In this document: piece by piece, positions 1-8,336 of the stretch
How positions within the stretch are numbered: the stretch's first letter is position 1
How the letters are laid out: each line of letters starts with the position of its first letter
DNA from: Paenibacillus albidus
GTDB lineage: Bacteria > Bacillota > Bacilli > Paenibacillales > Paenibacillaceae
DNA length: 64,000 bases
Assembly: GCF_014644435.1 (NCBI RefSeq)
Contig: NZ_BMKR01000027.1
Location: 1 to 64,000, forward strand
Reading direction: 5' to 3'
Translations under genes and position numbers: made by a program
Notes under the pieces: generated by a model
What the model was told of the DNA's origin: nothing
Database searches by the model: none
The model's input: the letters and a program-made list of their open reading frames with translations, nothing else

Positions 1-141
1 AACGTGGATTTCCTATTTTATGCTCCACTGAGAGATAGAAATAAATAACAAAGCCCATAGACTAGCACGTACCCGCGGCTTCGTTCAACAGGGATTTGCG
101 CAATTGCCGCACAGCTTTTCTGCCCATATGATTACGACACT

Positions 142-177
142 AAAGGCCTTCATTAGTGGTTATGAAGGTCTTTTTTT
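142..177 (+). terminator. Rho-independent terminator
   Basis: A 12-base stem (AAAGGCCTTCAT pairing with ATGAAGGTCTTT, one G-T wobble) with an 8-base loop runs into a T tract. It probably ends a gene lying to the left of the window; the first codons of the window read open to a stop near position 48, but too little is present to name that gene. Confidence 0.7.
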
Positions 178-235
178 CGGGCAACTGCGCAACCAATCCA
201 GAGTGTTATATGAGGGTCAGGTCGTCTTTGAAATG

Positions 236-575
236 CTAACGAATATTTACTATTTTATTTATTTCTTCTTCAATAATTCTTAATTCTTCTTCTTCTGAAT
301 AATCCATTAATGGTGTTGTATCAGACGAAAAATATTTAAAAATACCAAGGACCGCAAAAACTCCCCCTATAAATGTTATTTACAAACAAACCTACCGGTA
401 CACCTGTACCGATACCAGCTCCAATACTTAGCAAATAGTTTTTTTGATTTTTCAATTCTTTTCTTCGAAGTAGTAGCTCATTTATATGTTGTAAATTATT
501 ATTTTGACAATATACAACAGCTTCATTCTGATAAAAATTCGCATTTTTGTAATGTAATCGCGGTACATAAATTGA
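236..575 (-). pseudogene. Frameshifted remnant of a small membrane protein
   Basis: On the minus strand one frame reads from 575 through a charged helix (HINELLLRRKELKNQK) into a glycine-rich hydrophobic segment (LLSIGAGIGTGVPVGLFVN). At about 370 it must shift by one base to continue as TFIGGVFAVLGIFKYF and an acidic tail (YSEEEELRIIEEEINKIV) ending at a stop at 236-238. The two halves join into one plausible protein with a coiled head, one or two membrane spans and an acidic tail. No start codon is left upstream. I do not recognise the family. The AT-rich composition differs from most genes in the window and suggests transferred DNA. Confidence 0.4.
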
Positions 576-813
576 TTATTGTAAAAGCTTTGAATTCTAA
601 ACTTTCTCACTATATAACCATAATTAGACGAACTTTTCATAGATAAAAAGTCGAACATTTCATCCTTAGCATTAATTTTCTCTTTGATTCCCATGTATTG
701 AAGCACTCATTCCTTAATTATTTGCTTTCCTGACTTTCAATAACGTAATATTCACGAAGTTCGCCAATTCCACTGGCGAAAGCATCTTAAAATTGATTCA
801 CACGAACATCCCA

Positions 814-999
814 TCAATGAAAAGTCTGCATACTGTAACTACGAATACCCAATAGATAACAAGAAAGGCTTCTTTCGTGCTTGGCGGTTTCAAAAGCCTC
901 TTCCGACCAAGGGAACAAATTCACCGGGTTATATGTATATTGCAGCAAGTACGGCGACTTCTCCTTGGCAAATCTATTGGGTACTTTGTGAGTTGTCAT
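814..999 (-). pseudogene. N-terminal fragment of DUF255 thioredoxin-domain protein (YyaL type)
   Basis: The first 45 residues carry the hallmark start of the DUF255/spermatogenesis-associated thioredoxin-fold family (PNRFAKEKSPYLLQ, then NPVNLFPWSEEAFETAKHER; the family normally reads NPVDWYPWGEEAF). After LSCYLLGI the family pattern GYSTCHWCHVM is lost through base changes and the frame stops 61 codons in. Intact members are about 650-700 residues. So only a degraded 5' end remains; the rest is absent from the window. Confidence 0.75.
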
Positions 1000-1272
1000 G
1001 GGGCATCACCTCGTTTCCTGTTGTATTTGGGTAGAGTATTGCATAGGGTTAGTTTAATCAAAATGAGGGGGAAAGCGTAGAAAGGTGAAAAAAGGCGAGT
1101 CCAGATATACGAAGTCACCCTGCATTTCATAACATTCTTATTTACCTTTAAAATTAACTAGTAAAATACTTAGATAAAGATCCTCTGCTCGAAGACAGGA
1201 AACAGTTTCGCAAGCTGTTCAACCGTTACATGAGAAAAATCCTGTCTCATAATAAACACCGACTTTCTTTTG

Positions 1273-1653
1273 TTAAATGGCTATCCACCAAAACACACCA
1301 TATTTATCAATCAGATTTGAACAACATCGGTTCCATTCGCATGGCCCCAAAGAATCAATAACGTTACCACCGTTGCTCAATACATCATATGCCCTTCGAA
1401 CAGCTTCTTCACTGCCCATGTCATAGACATTGAATGCCATCGTCTGCCAAGACTTTTTTTCACTAGTATCACAGTTCTTTGGCGCTTCACTGACAGCCAT
1501 AAACAACTTCCCATTTAATGTTAATTCGCAATGCATGTATTCGTTCTTCGTTTCATCTTTTATTTCCAAACTTTTCTCTAAACCAAAGGCTTTACAATAG
1601 AATTCAGCGGCTTCTATACTTCCTTTGACATAAACCTGTGTGCTAATTTTCAT
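1273..1653 (-). CDS. VOC-family protein, PhnB-like
   Basis: A 126-residue protein with the vicinal oxygen chelate/PhnB-like fold. It opens with a strand-helix unit (KISTQVYVKGSIEAAEFYCKAFG), followed by the expected ELTLNGKLFMAVSEAP segment, a helix with EEAVRRAYDVLSNGG, and a terminal strand DKYGVFWWIAI, which matches the family end (DKFGVNWMLN). The length is typical for a single-module dimeric member. PhnB-like proteins are metal-fold proteins often of unknown substrate, some linked to antibiotic or small-molecule binding. It is transcribed on the same strand as the next hypothetical gene, with a 42-base gap. Exact function unknown. Confidence 0.8.
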   Translation of the reverse strand: MKISTQVYVKGSIEAAEFYCKAFGLEKSLEIKDETKNEYMHCELTLNGKLFMAVSEAPKNCDTSEKKSWQTMAFNVYDMGSEEAVRRAYDVLSNGGNVIDSLGPCEWNRCCSNLIDKYGVFWWIAI

Positions 1654-1695
1654 GGTTATCCCCTTTTCCTCATAAAAATTGTTATCCTCCTCGTG

Positions 1696-2271
1696 TTAAT
1701 TACCTAACAACACATTAATACTATGTATTTCAATCCTATCTTTCTCTGCGCGGTAGTCATAATATTCGTGTTCCTCGTCAATAAGGATCTCTTTACTCCT
1801 TAAAAACCCGAGCAATCTGACTGCCTCTTTCCTTATGCTGTCCATGTAACTTTGAAATTTCAAATGATCTCTTTTAAGAATCTCCTTGTACTCATCAGAA
1901 GTTGTAATATAGGTTAAAGCAATATACCTCAGAAAGTTGTAGCCGTCACAATATTCATCATACAATGTTCCCAACATTTCCAATTGCTCTGTTGCATCCC
2001 CATTCGTTAAGAGGTCATCTAAAATTAAGATGATTCGTTCTTGCTCAAATGGGCCAAATGTGATCATTCTTCTGATTTGCTTCTCCGTTTCATCAAATGC
2101 ACGTTTGTCCTTATAGTTTCTGGAGATGAGTTCGAAGTATTCCTTCTCACCAAAAATCTCTTCCAATTCATCATGCTCATACACCCATTGCTCAAATGTT
2201 AAAATGGAGTGCTCGTCCTTTTTATCTTTAATGAAATAATACAAGTAACGTTGTCCCGTGATTTGATCCAT
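1696..2271 (-). CDS. Hypothetical protein, helical, 191 aa
   Basis: A soluble, acidic, mostly helical 191-residue protein that I do not recognise. It has no signal peptide or membrane segment. Features are aromatic and charged helices (FEQWVYEHDELEEIF, EYFELISRNYKDKRAF) and a middle region EQERIILILDDLLTNGDATEQLEMLGTLYDEYCDGYNFLRYIALTYI. That middle is reminiscent of immunity-type or HEAT-like helical proteins, but there are no diagnostic residues. It lies just upstream of the VOC gene on the same strand and may share its transcript. Confidence 0.7.
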   Translation of the reverse strand: MDQITGQRYLYYFIKDKKDEHSILTFEQWVYEHDELEEIFGEKEYFELISRNYKDKRAFDETEKQIRRMITFGPFEQERIILILDDLLTNGDATEQLEMLGTLYDEYCDGYNFLRYIALTYITTSDEYKEILKRDHLKFQSYMDSIRKEAVRLLGFLRSKEILIDEEHEYYDYRAEKDRIEIHSINVLLGN

Positions 2272-2361
2272 TACTCACACCTCTGCATAATCCAGTCTCG
2301 CGGTCTTTACTATGATGATATCATAATCCCTTCAATGTATAGACTCCAATACCATTATTCA

Positions 2362-2643
2362 CTAATCATCCTTCTCCCCCGCCCCCATCACCTCAATCAT
2401 CATCAACGCCCCCAGCCGGAACCCTTCCGTATATGCGGTAGCAGAATACATGGAGGTACTTTGCCCCAACAAATCAATTAACTTTTCCAACTCATCGAAC
2501 TCTTCCGGAGAGAGTTTCTTGTGATAAGCTTCAATTAATGAAGAAATCTTTCGGTTAAGGTCGTAGTATTCGGAATGTTTAGGGTGTATGCCTTCGTCTG
2601 GTCTGATGTTGCCATAGAACAAGGCTTCCAATATACTGCCCAT
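2362..2643 (-). CDS. DUF6809-like small hypothetical protein
   Basis: A 93-residue protein beginning MGSILEALFYGNIRPDEG. A longer reading frame exists upstream, but the ATG at 2643 follows a strong AAAGGAGGAGAATC ribosome site, so I choose that start. The pattern (SILEALFYGNIRP, then a helix ending EFDELEKLIDLLG and a final helix TAYTEGFRLGALMMIEVM) matches a small Firmicute family seen in phage-related and chromosomal contexts (DUF6809). It resembles short helical bundle proteins that may act as oligomeric adaptors. No catalytic residues are visible and the function is unknown. Confidence 0.75.
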   Translation of the reverse strand: MGSILEALFYGNIRPDEGIHPKHSEYYDLNRKISSLIEAYHKKLSPEEFDELEKLIDLLGQSTSMYSATAYTEGFRLGALMMIEVMGAGEKDD

Positions 2644-2825
2644 GATTCTCCTCCTTTGTATAGCTAATAAAAGCTTTCGGACACAGTGCCCCTCTGCTGT
2701 AGCATACCTGATCAAATGGCAATACATTGCATTTTAGCGATTTAATCACTAACATTTTTTATCACATAGAAAAAAGCAGCCTATTAGGCTGCTCCATCTG
2801 AAATCTTTTCCCGGAAACTCTCTCC

Positions 2826-3815
2826 TCACTTCACCACCTCAGCACCAACCACCGGATGCGGCACATATGGCTCTTCCAGCGAAGCAATTTCTTCAGGTGT
2901 TAGTGTAATGGACAGAGCGGCTGAAGCATCTTCGAGATGGGAGCTTTTGGTAGCCCCGATAATGGGAGCGGTCACGGGTTCTTTCTGCAATAACCAGGCT
3001 AGGGCAATTTGAGCGCGGGGAACGCCGCGTTGTTCTGCGATTGCTGCAACCTGTTCTGCAATCAAGCGGTCAGTATTTGCCGTTGCATCGTATTTGGATT
3101 TCTGAACTTGGTCCGTCTCGGAGCGGTGTGTGGTTTCGGACCAGTCCCGCGTTAATCTGCCTGAGGCCAGCGGGCTATAGGGAATCACAGCGATTTTTTC
3201 TTCCTTGCATAGCGGGAGCATCTCCCTCTCCTCTTCACGATATAAGAGGTTTAAATGATTCTGCATCGATACGAACCGGGTCCACCCATGTTTCTCAGCG
3301 ACATGCAGCGCCTTCAGGAACTGCCATGCGAACATGGCTGAAGCCCCAATGTATCTTGCCTTCCCAGCTTCAACCACATCATGTAAGGCTTCCATCGTCT
3401 CTTCGATCGGCGTATGGTAATCCCAGCGGTGAATTTGGTACAGATCCACATAATCGGTTCCCAGCCGCTTTAGGCTTTTATCGATTTCACTCATAATTGC
3501 CTTTCGGGAAAGTCCAGCCCCATTGGGGCCTTGATGCATACGGAAATGTACTTTCGTCGCTAGAACAATTTCATCCCGATGGGCATAATCCTTCAAAGCC
3601 CGCCCCACAATTTCCTCGCTCGTTCCATCTGAATATACGTTCGCCGTATCAAAAAAATTGATACCCAGTTCAAGGGCTTGTTTTATAATGATACGGCTAC
3701 GATCTTCATCCAGTACCCATGGATGAACCCATCGATCTGCTTCACCAAAGCTCATACAGCCCAGACACAGCCGGGAGACATCCAAGCCCGTATTACCAAG
3801 TTTCACAACTTCCAT
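2826..3815 (-). CDS. Aldo/keto reductase
   Basis: A 329-residue NADPH-dependent aldo/keto reductase of the IolS/YrpG type. The order is clear: N-terminal GNTGLDVSRLCLGCMSFGE, active-site FFDTANVYSDGTSEEIVG (catalytic Asp and Tyr), LATKV (Lys), YQIHRWD (His), and near the C-terminus IPYSPLASGRL and PIIGATKSSHLEDA for the cofactor phosphate site. All four catalytic residues are present and the length is normal. It stands alone on the minus strand, with a short AT-rich upstream region carrying the dyad TTTACTC-CTTA-GAGTAAA (about 3863-3880), which may be an operator. The substrate cannot be read from sequence. Confidence 0.92.
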   Translation of the reverse strand: MEVVKLGNTGLDVSRLCLGCMSFGEADRWVHPWVLDEDRSRIIIKQALELGINFFDTANVYSDGTSEEIVGRALKDYAHRDEIVLATKVHFRMHQGPNGAGLSRKAIMSEIDKSLKRLGTDYVDLYQIHRWDYHTPIEETMEALHDVVEAGKARYIGASAMFAWQFLKALHVAEKHGWTRFVSMQNHLNLLYREEEREMLPLCKEEKIAVIPYSPLASGRLTRDWSETTHRSETDQVQKSKYDATANTDRLIAEQVAAIAEQRGVPRAQIALAWLLQKEPVTAPIIGATKSSHLEDASAALSITLTPEEIASLEEPYVPHPVVGAEVVK

Positions 3816-3862
3816 TTGATTGTTCCTCCCTTTCCCATTGAAATGTTTCCTTCATATACAGT

Positions 3863-3880
3863 TTACTCCTTAGAGTAAAC
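3863..3880. promoter_or_regulatory. Inverted repeat upstream of aldo/keto reductase
   Basis: TTTACTC and GAGTAAA face each other across four bases, about 50 bases before the reductase start. It has no T tract and sits in the promoter zone, so an operator is more likely than a terminator. The binding protein is unknown. Confidence 0.4.
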
Positions 3881-4097
3881 TCTAAGGCAAGCCTTTTGCT
3901 GTTTCGGCAAAGATTGTGCAGTCTCCCATGATCACACCAAACAGCTGCTACGTATCCCGTGGGAAGGTCCGGTTGATTTCGGATGGTAATGATGATGTAA
4001 GCTAAATCGATAGTTTATGGAAGCTAAATCGGTAGTTTAGGCCTACCTGGTGGGATAAGGTTGGATAGGAAATACATTATCTCTAGAAAGGGGAATA

Positions 4098-5356
4098 TTG
4101 ATGAGGCTGTTTGAAGTTTTGCTTCTTGTATCGAACATAGGCTTGTTAGCATTAGCAACACTATTAAAAAAAGGGCGGCGTAGGATTCCGGTATTCGTCG
4201 CAAGCGGAACCGCCACGCTTTTACTGGTCATCCATGGGATGGTGGAAGGTTACAGAGCGTTGCTAATTTTCCCATACTGCATCACGATCTTGTTCTTGGC
4301 CATTTCGATTCATGCCTATTTCAATAAGGCTGGCCCCCTCAAGATCCCGCGGTTCCTATTGGGTTCGGCTTATACCGTTATGGCGATCGTGCTGGTCGTA
4401 ACAACGGGATACGAATAGGGACGAGATTTTCGACGAAGCCGATGAAGGCAAAAGAGAATTGATGGTTCAAATATGGTACCCGGCGCAAAATACGAAGGGA
4501 AACCCTGCCCCTTTTATAGCGGATGAACCCATGCTGAAAGAGGAACCTTTGTCCAAAACTCTTGGACTACCGGCAATCATTATGAATTACCTGAAATACA
4601 TTCCAAGCCATTCCTATGAAGGAGCCGAGATTTCTACCGAAAGCGGTTCTTATCCTCTCGTTCTCCTGAATCATGGTTACAAATCATCCAGAATCTATCA
4701 CACGTCGCATGCCGAAAATCTGGCTAGTCACGGTTATATCGTCGCATCCATCGACCATACTTACAGCACGTTTGCGACCGTTTTTCCCGATGGACACACG
4801 ACCACGATGAAAACGGACGAATATCAGATACGCGAAACGGATTATCGGAACAAGGTCGGGAAGGTTTGGACGGACGACGTGAAGTTTATCCTGGATCAGT
4901 TGGAGCAGATCCATTCCGGCCAAATTCCAACCCTGTTCATTCTCCGAAGATACATTCGACCGCTACGATAAAGTCAGCCAACATTACGTTTACACCGATG
5001 AAGAACTCCAGGAAATGGGAGCAACAAGAGAAGAAATCGACAAGGAGACGAAAGATGACGAAAATCAGATCGAACACTTTAAGAACGCGGCCAATCACGG
5101 CGGTCAAGTCCTGTATGTCGAAGGGATGCAGCATTATAATTTTGCCGACGCTCAGTTCCTTTCTCCGATCCTCCGGCTGATCGGAATGACCGGGAATATG
5201 AGTACGGCAAGAGCCGCTTCCATCGTTAATCACTATACGTTGGATTTTTTCGACAAGTATTTGAAAAACAAAAACGGAAGTTTGCTTGAAGGGCCGAATA
5301 ACGAGTATCCGGAAGTGAAAATGGGTACATTTCTGTTTGGTGAAGATTCTAAGTAA
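4098..5356 (+). pseudogene. Broken alpha/beta hydrolase (PAF-acetylhydrolase/dienelactone hydrolase type) lacking its nucleophile region
   Basis: Three successive plus-strand pieces form one former gene. 4098-4418 encodes an N-terminal set of membrane helices ending VTTGYE. 4435-4971 encodes EIFDEADEGKRELMVQIWYPAQ, then the oxyanion region YPLVLLNHGYKSSR and a helix WTDDVKFILDQLEQIHSG. 4970-5356 encodes the C-terminal portion with the catalytic-His segment (YVEGMQHYNFAD) and a tail. Relative to intact membrane-anchored lipases of this family, the linker between pieces one and two is deleted with a frameshift, and the stretch between pieces two and three that should hold the GHSFGG nucleophile elbow and catalytic Asp is missing. 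The product cannot be active. Confidence 0.85.
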
Positions 5357-5397
5357 ATACAGTTACGGCAATCCGTTAGGCCTCATTATGTAAGCAG

Positions 5398-5440
5398 AAT
5401 TCCCCCTAAGGCGAAGTCCTCAGGGGGAATTCTTTTTTTT
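5398..5440 (+). terminator. Strong rho-independent terminator
   Basis: A perfect 10-base stem (AATTCCCCCT / AGGGGGAATT) with a 14-base loop is followed by eight T residues. It ends the hydrolase pseudogene. Confidence 0.9.
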
Positions 5441-5660
5441 GAATAGGGAGCAAGATAAATCTTTCCAAACGTTAAATCCGATTCATTCGTCTAGGAACAT
5501 ATCGTTGCCCTCGAGATCGTTCAGCTGACCGAATTCAAGTTCGAAATCTAACTGGAGGTTAGTATGGAAAAACCTCAAGGTTTTTTGTTGTAAATACAAT
5601 AAAAAAGGTGTACTATTTTTTTACCACGTTTGAAAAATACAATAGTAGTGGAGTGAAATT

Positions 5661-6113
5661 ATGAAGGAAATTTTACGTGAGATTGGAATGATTGCTAGGG
5701 CATTGGATTCAGTAAGTAATATAGAATTTAAACAATATGACCTTACAAAAGGACAGTACTTGTACCTCGTGCGAATATGTGAAAATCCGGGAATTATTCA
5801 AGAAAAGTTAGCTGAAATGATAAAGGTAGACCGGACAACAGCTGCTCGAGCTATAAAGAAACTGGAGATTAATGGATTCATTGAAAAGAATGATGATCAA
5901 TATAATCAAAAAATCAAAAAACTTTTTCCTACAGAAAAGGGGAAGACTGTTTACCCTTTTATAAAAAAGGAAAACGATTATTCCAATAGGGTCGCACTAT
6001 CTGGGTTCTCCGAAAGTGAAGTAGAAACGGTTTTCAACCTGCTGCAAAGAGTCAGAAAAAATGTAGAAAAAGACTGGGAGTTTGTAAAAAAGGGAAACAA
6101 GAGAATTTATTGA
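5661..6113 (+). CDS. MarR-family transcriptional regulator
   Basis: A 150-residue MarR-type winged-helix regulator. Dimer helices at the N-terminus lead into the recognition region (GIIQEKLAEMIKVDRTTAARAIKKLEINGFIEK) and the wing (DDQYNQKIKKLFPTEKGK). It is followed 23 bases later by paiA, with a good AAAGGAGG site between, so the two are almost certainly one operon. That arrangement suggests it regulates paiA and itself. Its AT-rich coding differs from the GC-richer genes further right. Confidence 0.9.
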   Translation: MKEILREIGMIARALDSVSNIEFKQYDLTKGQYLYLVRICENPGIIQEKLAEMIKVDRTTAARAIKKLEINGFIEKNDDQYNQKIKKLFPTEKGKTVYPFIKKENDYSNRVALSGFSESEVETVFNLLQRVRKNVEKDWEFVKKGNKRIY

Positions 6114-6136
6114 TTGAGTAAAAGGAGGCACATAAA

Positions 6137-6655
6137 GTGACTATAAATATAACAAAGTGCACATTCGAAGATCTGGGATTGCTTCAAGAAATTAGTGTTG
6201 AAACCTTTAATGAGACCTTTATGAATCAAAATTCACCTGAAAATATGAAAACCTACTTGGAAAAATCATTTAACTTAACACAATTAGAAAAAGAATTATC
6301 AAATATCGCTTCAGAATTCTATTTTATTTATTCTAACGAGGAGATTGCCGGGTATTTAAAGGTAAACACTAATGATGCTCAAACTGAAATAATGGGCAAT
6401 GATTCGCTTGAAATCGAGAGAATTTATATCAGGAAAAAATTTCATAAACAGGGGCTTGGCAGCTATCTACTCAATAAAGCTATAGAAGTAGCGATAAAAC
6501 GGAACAAAGAGAAGCTCTGGCTCGGGGTTTGGGAAAAAAACGAGAGCGCAATTACCTTTTATAAAAAAATGGACTTTGTTCAAACAGGAGCCCACTCTTT
6601 CTATATGGGTGATGAAGAACAAGTTGATTTTATAATGACCAAAACACTCAGCTAA
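6137..6655 (+). CDS. paiA: Polyamine N-acetyltransferase PaiA
   Basis: A 172-residue GNAT acetyltransferase starting at GTG after AAAGGAGGCACATAAA. It follows the Bacillus PaiA pattern closely: NSPENMKTYLEKSFN, LEKELSNIASEFYFIY, EIERIYIRKKFHKQGLG (acetyl-CoA pyrophosphate loop, Q/RxxGxG type), EKLWLGVWEKNESAITFYKKM and GAHSFYMGDEEQ. PaiA uses acetyl-CoA to acetylate spermidine and spermine and so limits polyamine toxicity; in Bacillus subtilis it also affects sporulation and protease expression. Here it pairs with a MarR regulator rather than with paiB. Confidence 0.92.
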   Translation: MTINITKCTFEDLGLLQEISVETFNETFMNQNSPENMKTYLEKSFNLTQLEKELSNIASEFYFIYSNEEIAGYLKVNTNDAQTEIMGNDSLEIERIYIRKKFHKQGLGSYLLNKAIEVAIKRNKEKLWLGVWEKNESAITFYKKMDFVQTGAHSFYMGDEEQVDFIMTKTLS

Positions 6656-6786
6656 AGGGTAACTATAATTTAATTAGGTGTTTAATGTCACTTCCTCAGA
6701 ATAAATCTCATTATATATTAACATTGTAATTTAATTCTATTTGTACATTTCATTTGTAAATCCAAAGAAATTGGAGCGGAATGTAA

Positions 6787-7506
6787 ATGGTATACGAACA
6801 AGGCGCCTCAGACTCTGAAGGATATGCTATTGTCATATCAGGAGCAGGCAAAAGTCTGAACGACACAAAAATCATTAGGGAAGTTTCTTTTCATGTACCC
6901 CACAACAGCATTTACGCCATTATTGGACCTAATGGTGCAGGAAAAACAACACTTCTCCGCTTAATGATGGGCTTACTCGATTTGGATGAAGGAATGATCC
7001 ATTTTGCCGGTGACGAACAAGCGGTATCTGTGCTCCTTGAAAATGATTATTTGTTTGAAGGCAAAACAGGATGGGAAAATCTACGGGATTTTGGTATTTA
7101 TCTTGCTGTAGACTCTTCGCTGGTTTCAGCAACCACCATGAAGTATGCCAGTTTGTTACAATTAAACACCGCCCTTGATAAAAAAGTTGCCACTTATTCC
7201 AAAGGCATGAAACGAAAACTCTCCTTACTTATTACTTTACTCAAAGATTCACCCATTCTAATGTTGGATGAATTAACTTCCGGGGTTGACCCTGAATCTA
7301 GAAGAGTTATGCGGGGCGTATTACAGCTTCTGAAGGAAGAAGGTAAGACAGTCATCATCACTTCGCATGATTTGGCAGAAGTCCAAAAAATCAGTGACTG
7401 GATCACCATTCTGGCAAATGGAACAATCGCAGAGATTATCAATAATCAGAATTTCAAAGGAGATTTGGAGGAAAGATTTTTTGACATACTGGAGGAAGTA
7501 AAGTGA
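6787..7506 (+). CDS. ABC transporter ATP-binding protein
   Basis: A 239-residue ABC ATPase. Walker A is GPNGAGKTT, the signature region is degenerate (ATYSKGMKRKLSLL, with YSKGM in place of LSGGQ, as is common in CcmA/BcrA-type export ATPases), Walker B is PILMLDELTSGVD, and the H-loop is TSHD. The Q-loop region is unusual (VSVLLENDYLFEGKTGWEN). The next gene starts inside its last four bases, so the two are translationally coupled as an export or antibiotic-type ABC system. Confidence 0.9.
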   Translation: MVYEQGASDSEGYAIVISGAGKSLNDTKIIREVSFHVPHNSIYAIIGPNGAGKTTLLRLMMGLLDLDEGMIHFAGDEQAVSVLLENDYLFEGKTGWENLRDFGIYLAVDSSLVSATTMKYASLLQLNTALDKKVATYSKGMKRKLSLLITLLKDSPILMLDELTSGVDPESRRVMRGVLQLLKEEGKTVIITSHDLAEVQKISDWITILANGTIAEIINNQNFKGDLEERFFDILEEVK

Positions 7507-8234
7507 TAGGCATTCATCCAATTGTTAAACTTAATTCTAGAGATGTTCTAAAAAGCTCTTCCTATTTAGCTATGGTTATAATGATGCTGATCATCCCACT
7601 TAACTCCGTTATTCAAATTTTAAAAACGAATACAGGTCCATTGGATTACCTTGCTGTGTATATCCTTCTAATTCTAAATATTTCTATTTTTTTCTTCTTG
7701 AATATGTTAACCATTAGCTTGATTGTCATCTCGGAAAAAACTACTGGACGCTGTGAATATTATCTCGCTAACAAATTGGAAATTCATAAACTTGTGAAAA
7801 TATATGGCTGGTCCTCCTATTTACTATGTATTGGTCCCATCCTTATTTTCGATATTATGATTTTCGGTTATGCTCTCTTTACTAATCAGAAGGTGCTTAT
7901 AGAGCTGTATCTGAGCGTATCATTTGGTTGCTTTGCGGTATCATTTATTCTATTTAGCTATTTCGTGACAAGCACACTAACTTTGCTTTCTATGTTATCA
8001 AAGTCACCTGAAAGAATTCGCACCTATTTGTCAGTCAGCTCTGTTTTATTCATTTTTGCTGCAACGTTTCCTGGAACGTTCATAAAAAAGTTGGGATTCA
8101 CCCCCGATCGCAACTCCATTGCTTGGATAATCGGCTTAACTTTGCTCGTTCTTGCTTTCGTTTGTGCACTTATACGATATGTACTGAAAAAGAAATTAAA
8201 AAATGAAGTTGTTGTTCTATCTTTCAAACAATAG
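7503..8234 (+). CDS. ABC transporter permease, six membrane helices
   Basis: A 243-residue integral membrane protein starting at the GTG that overlaps the stop of the ATPase gene (GTGA). About six hydrophobic helices are visible: residues about 19-37, 50-75, 105-127, 140-165, 180-198 and 208-226, the last followed by a lysine-rich tail. It belongs with the ABC-2-like export permeases, consistent with its ATPase partner. The substrate is unknown. A terminator follows. Confidence 0.85.
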   Translation: MIGIHPIVKLNSRDVLKSSSYLAMVIMMLIIPLNSVIQILKTNTGPLDYLAVYILLILNISIFFFLNMLTISLIVISEKTTGRCEYYLANKLEIHKLVKIYGWSSYLLCIGPILIFDIMIFGYALFTNQKVLIELYLSVSFGCFAVSFILFSYFVTSTLTLLSMLSKSPERIRTYLSVSSVLFIFAATFPGTFIKKLGFTPDRNSIAWIIGLTLLVLAFVCALIRYVLKKKLKNEVVVLSFKQ

Positions 8235-8294
8235 TTATGGCTCGGCTGAACCGTCTGACAAGGCCTCCCTTTGTGTCTTCACCGTTTCTCCAGT

Positions 8295-8330
8295 AAAAAA
8301 TGGCTGCCTCTATGAGACAGCCATTTTTTT
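8295..8330. terminator. Bidirectional terminator
   Basis: The hairpin TGGCTG...CAGCCA is flanked by an A tract on the left and a T tract on the right. It lies between convergent genes (ABC permease and ABC-F ATPase) and can serve both. Confidence 0.85.
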
Positions 8331-8336
8331 GCGGTT

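Noticed and set aside
482..706. 74-codon minus-strand frame
   Set aside because: The frame overlapping it from 575 downward gives the better protein (helix plus glycine-rich membrane span), so this one is probably out of frame with the remnant gene.
5483..5556. 24-codon minus-strand tail (LDFELEFGQLNDLEG...)
   Set aside because: It could be a relic of a gene end, but it is too short and without context to support as a feature.
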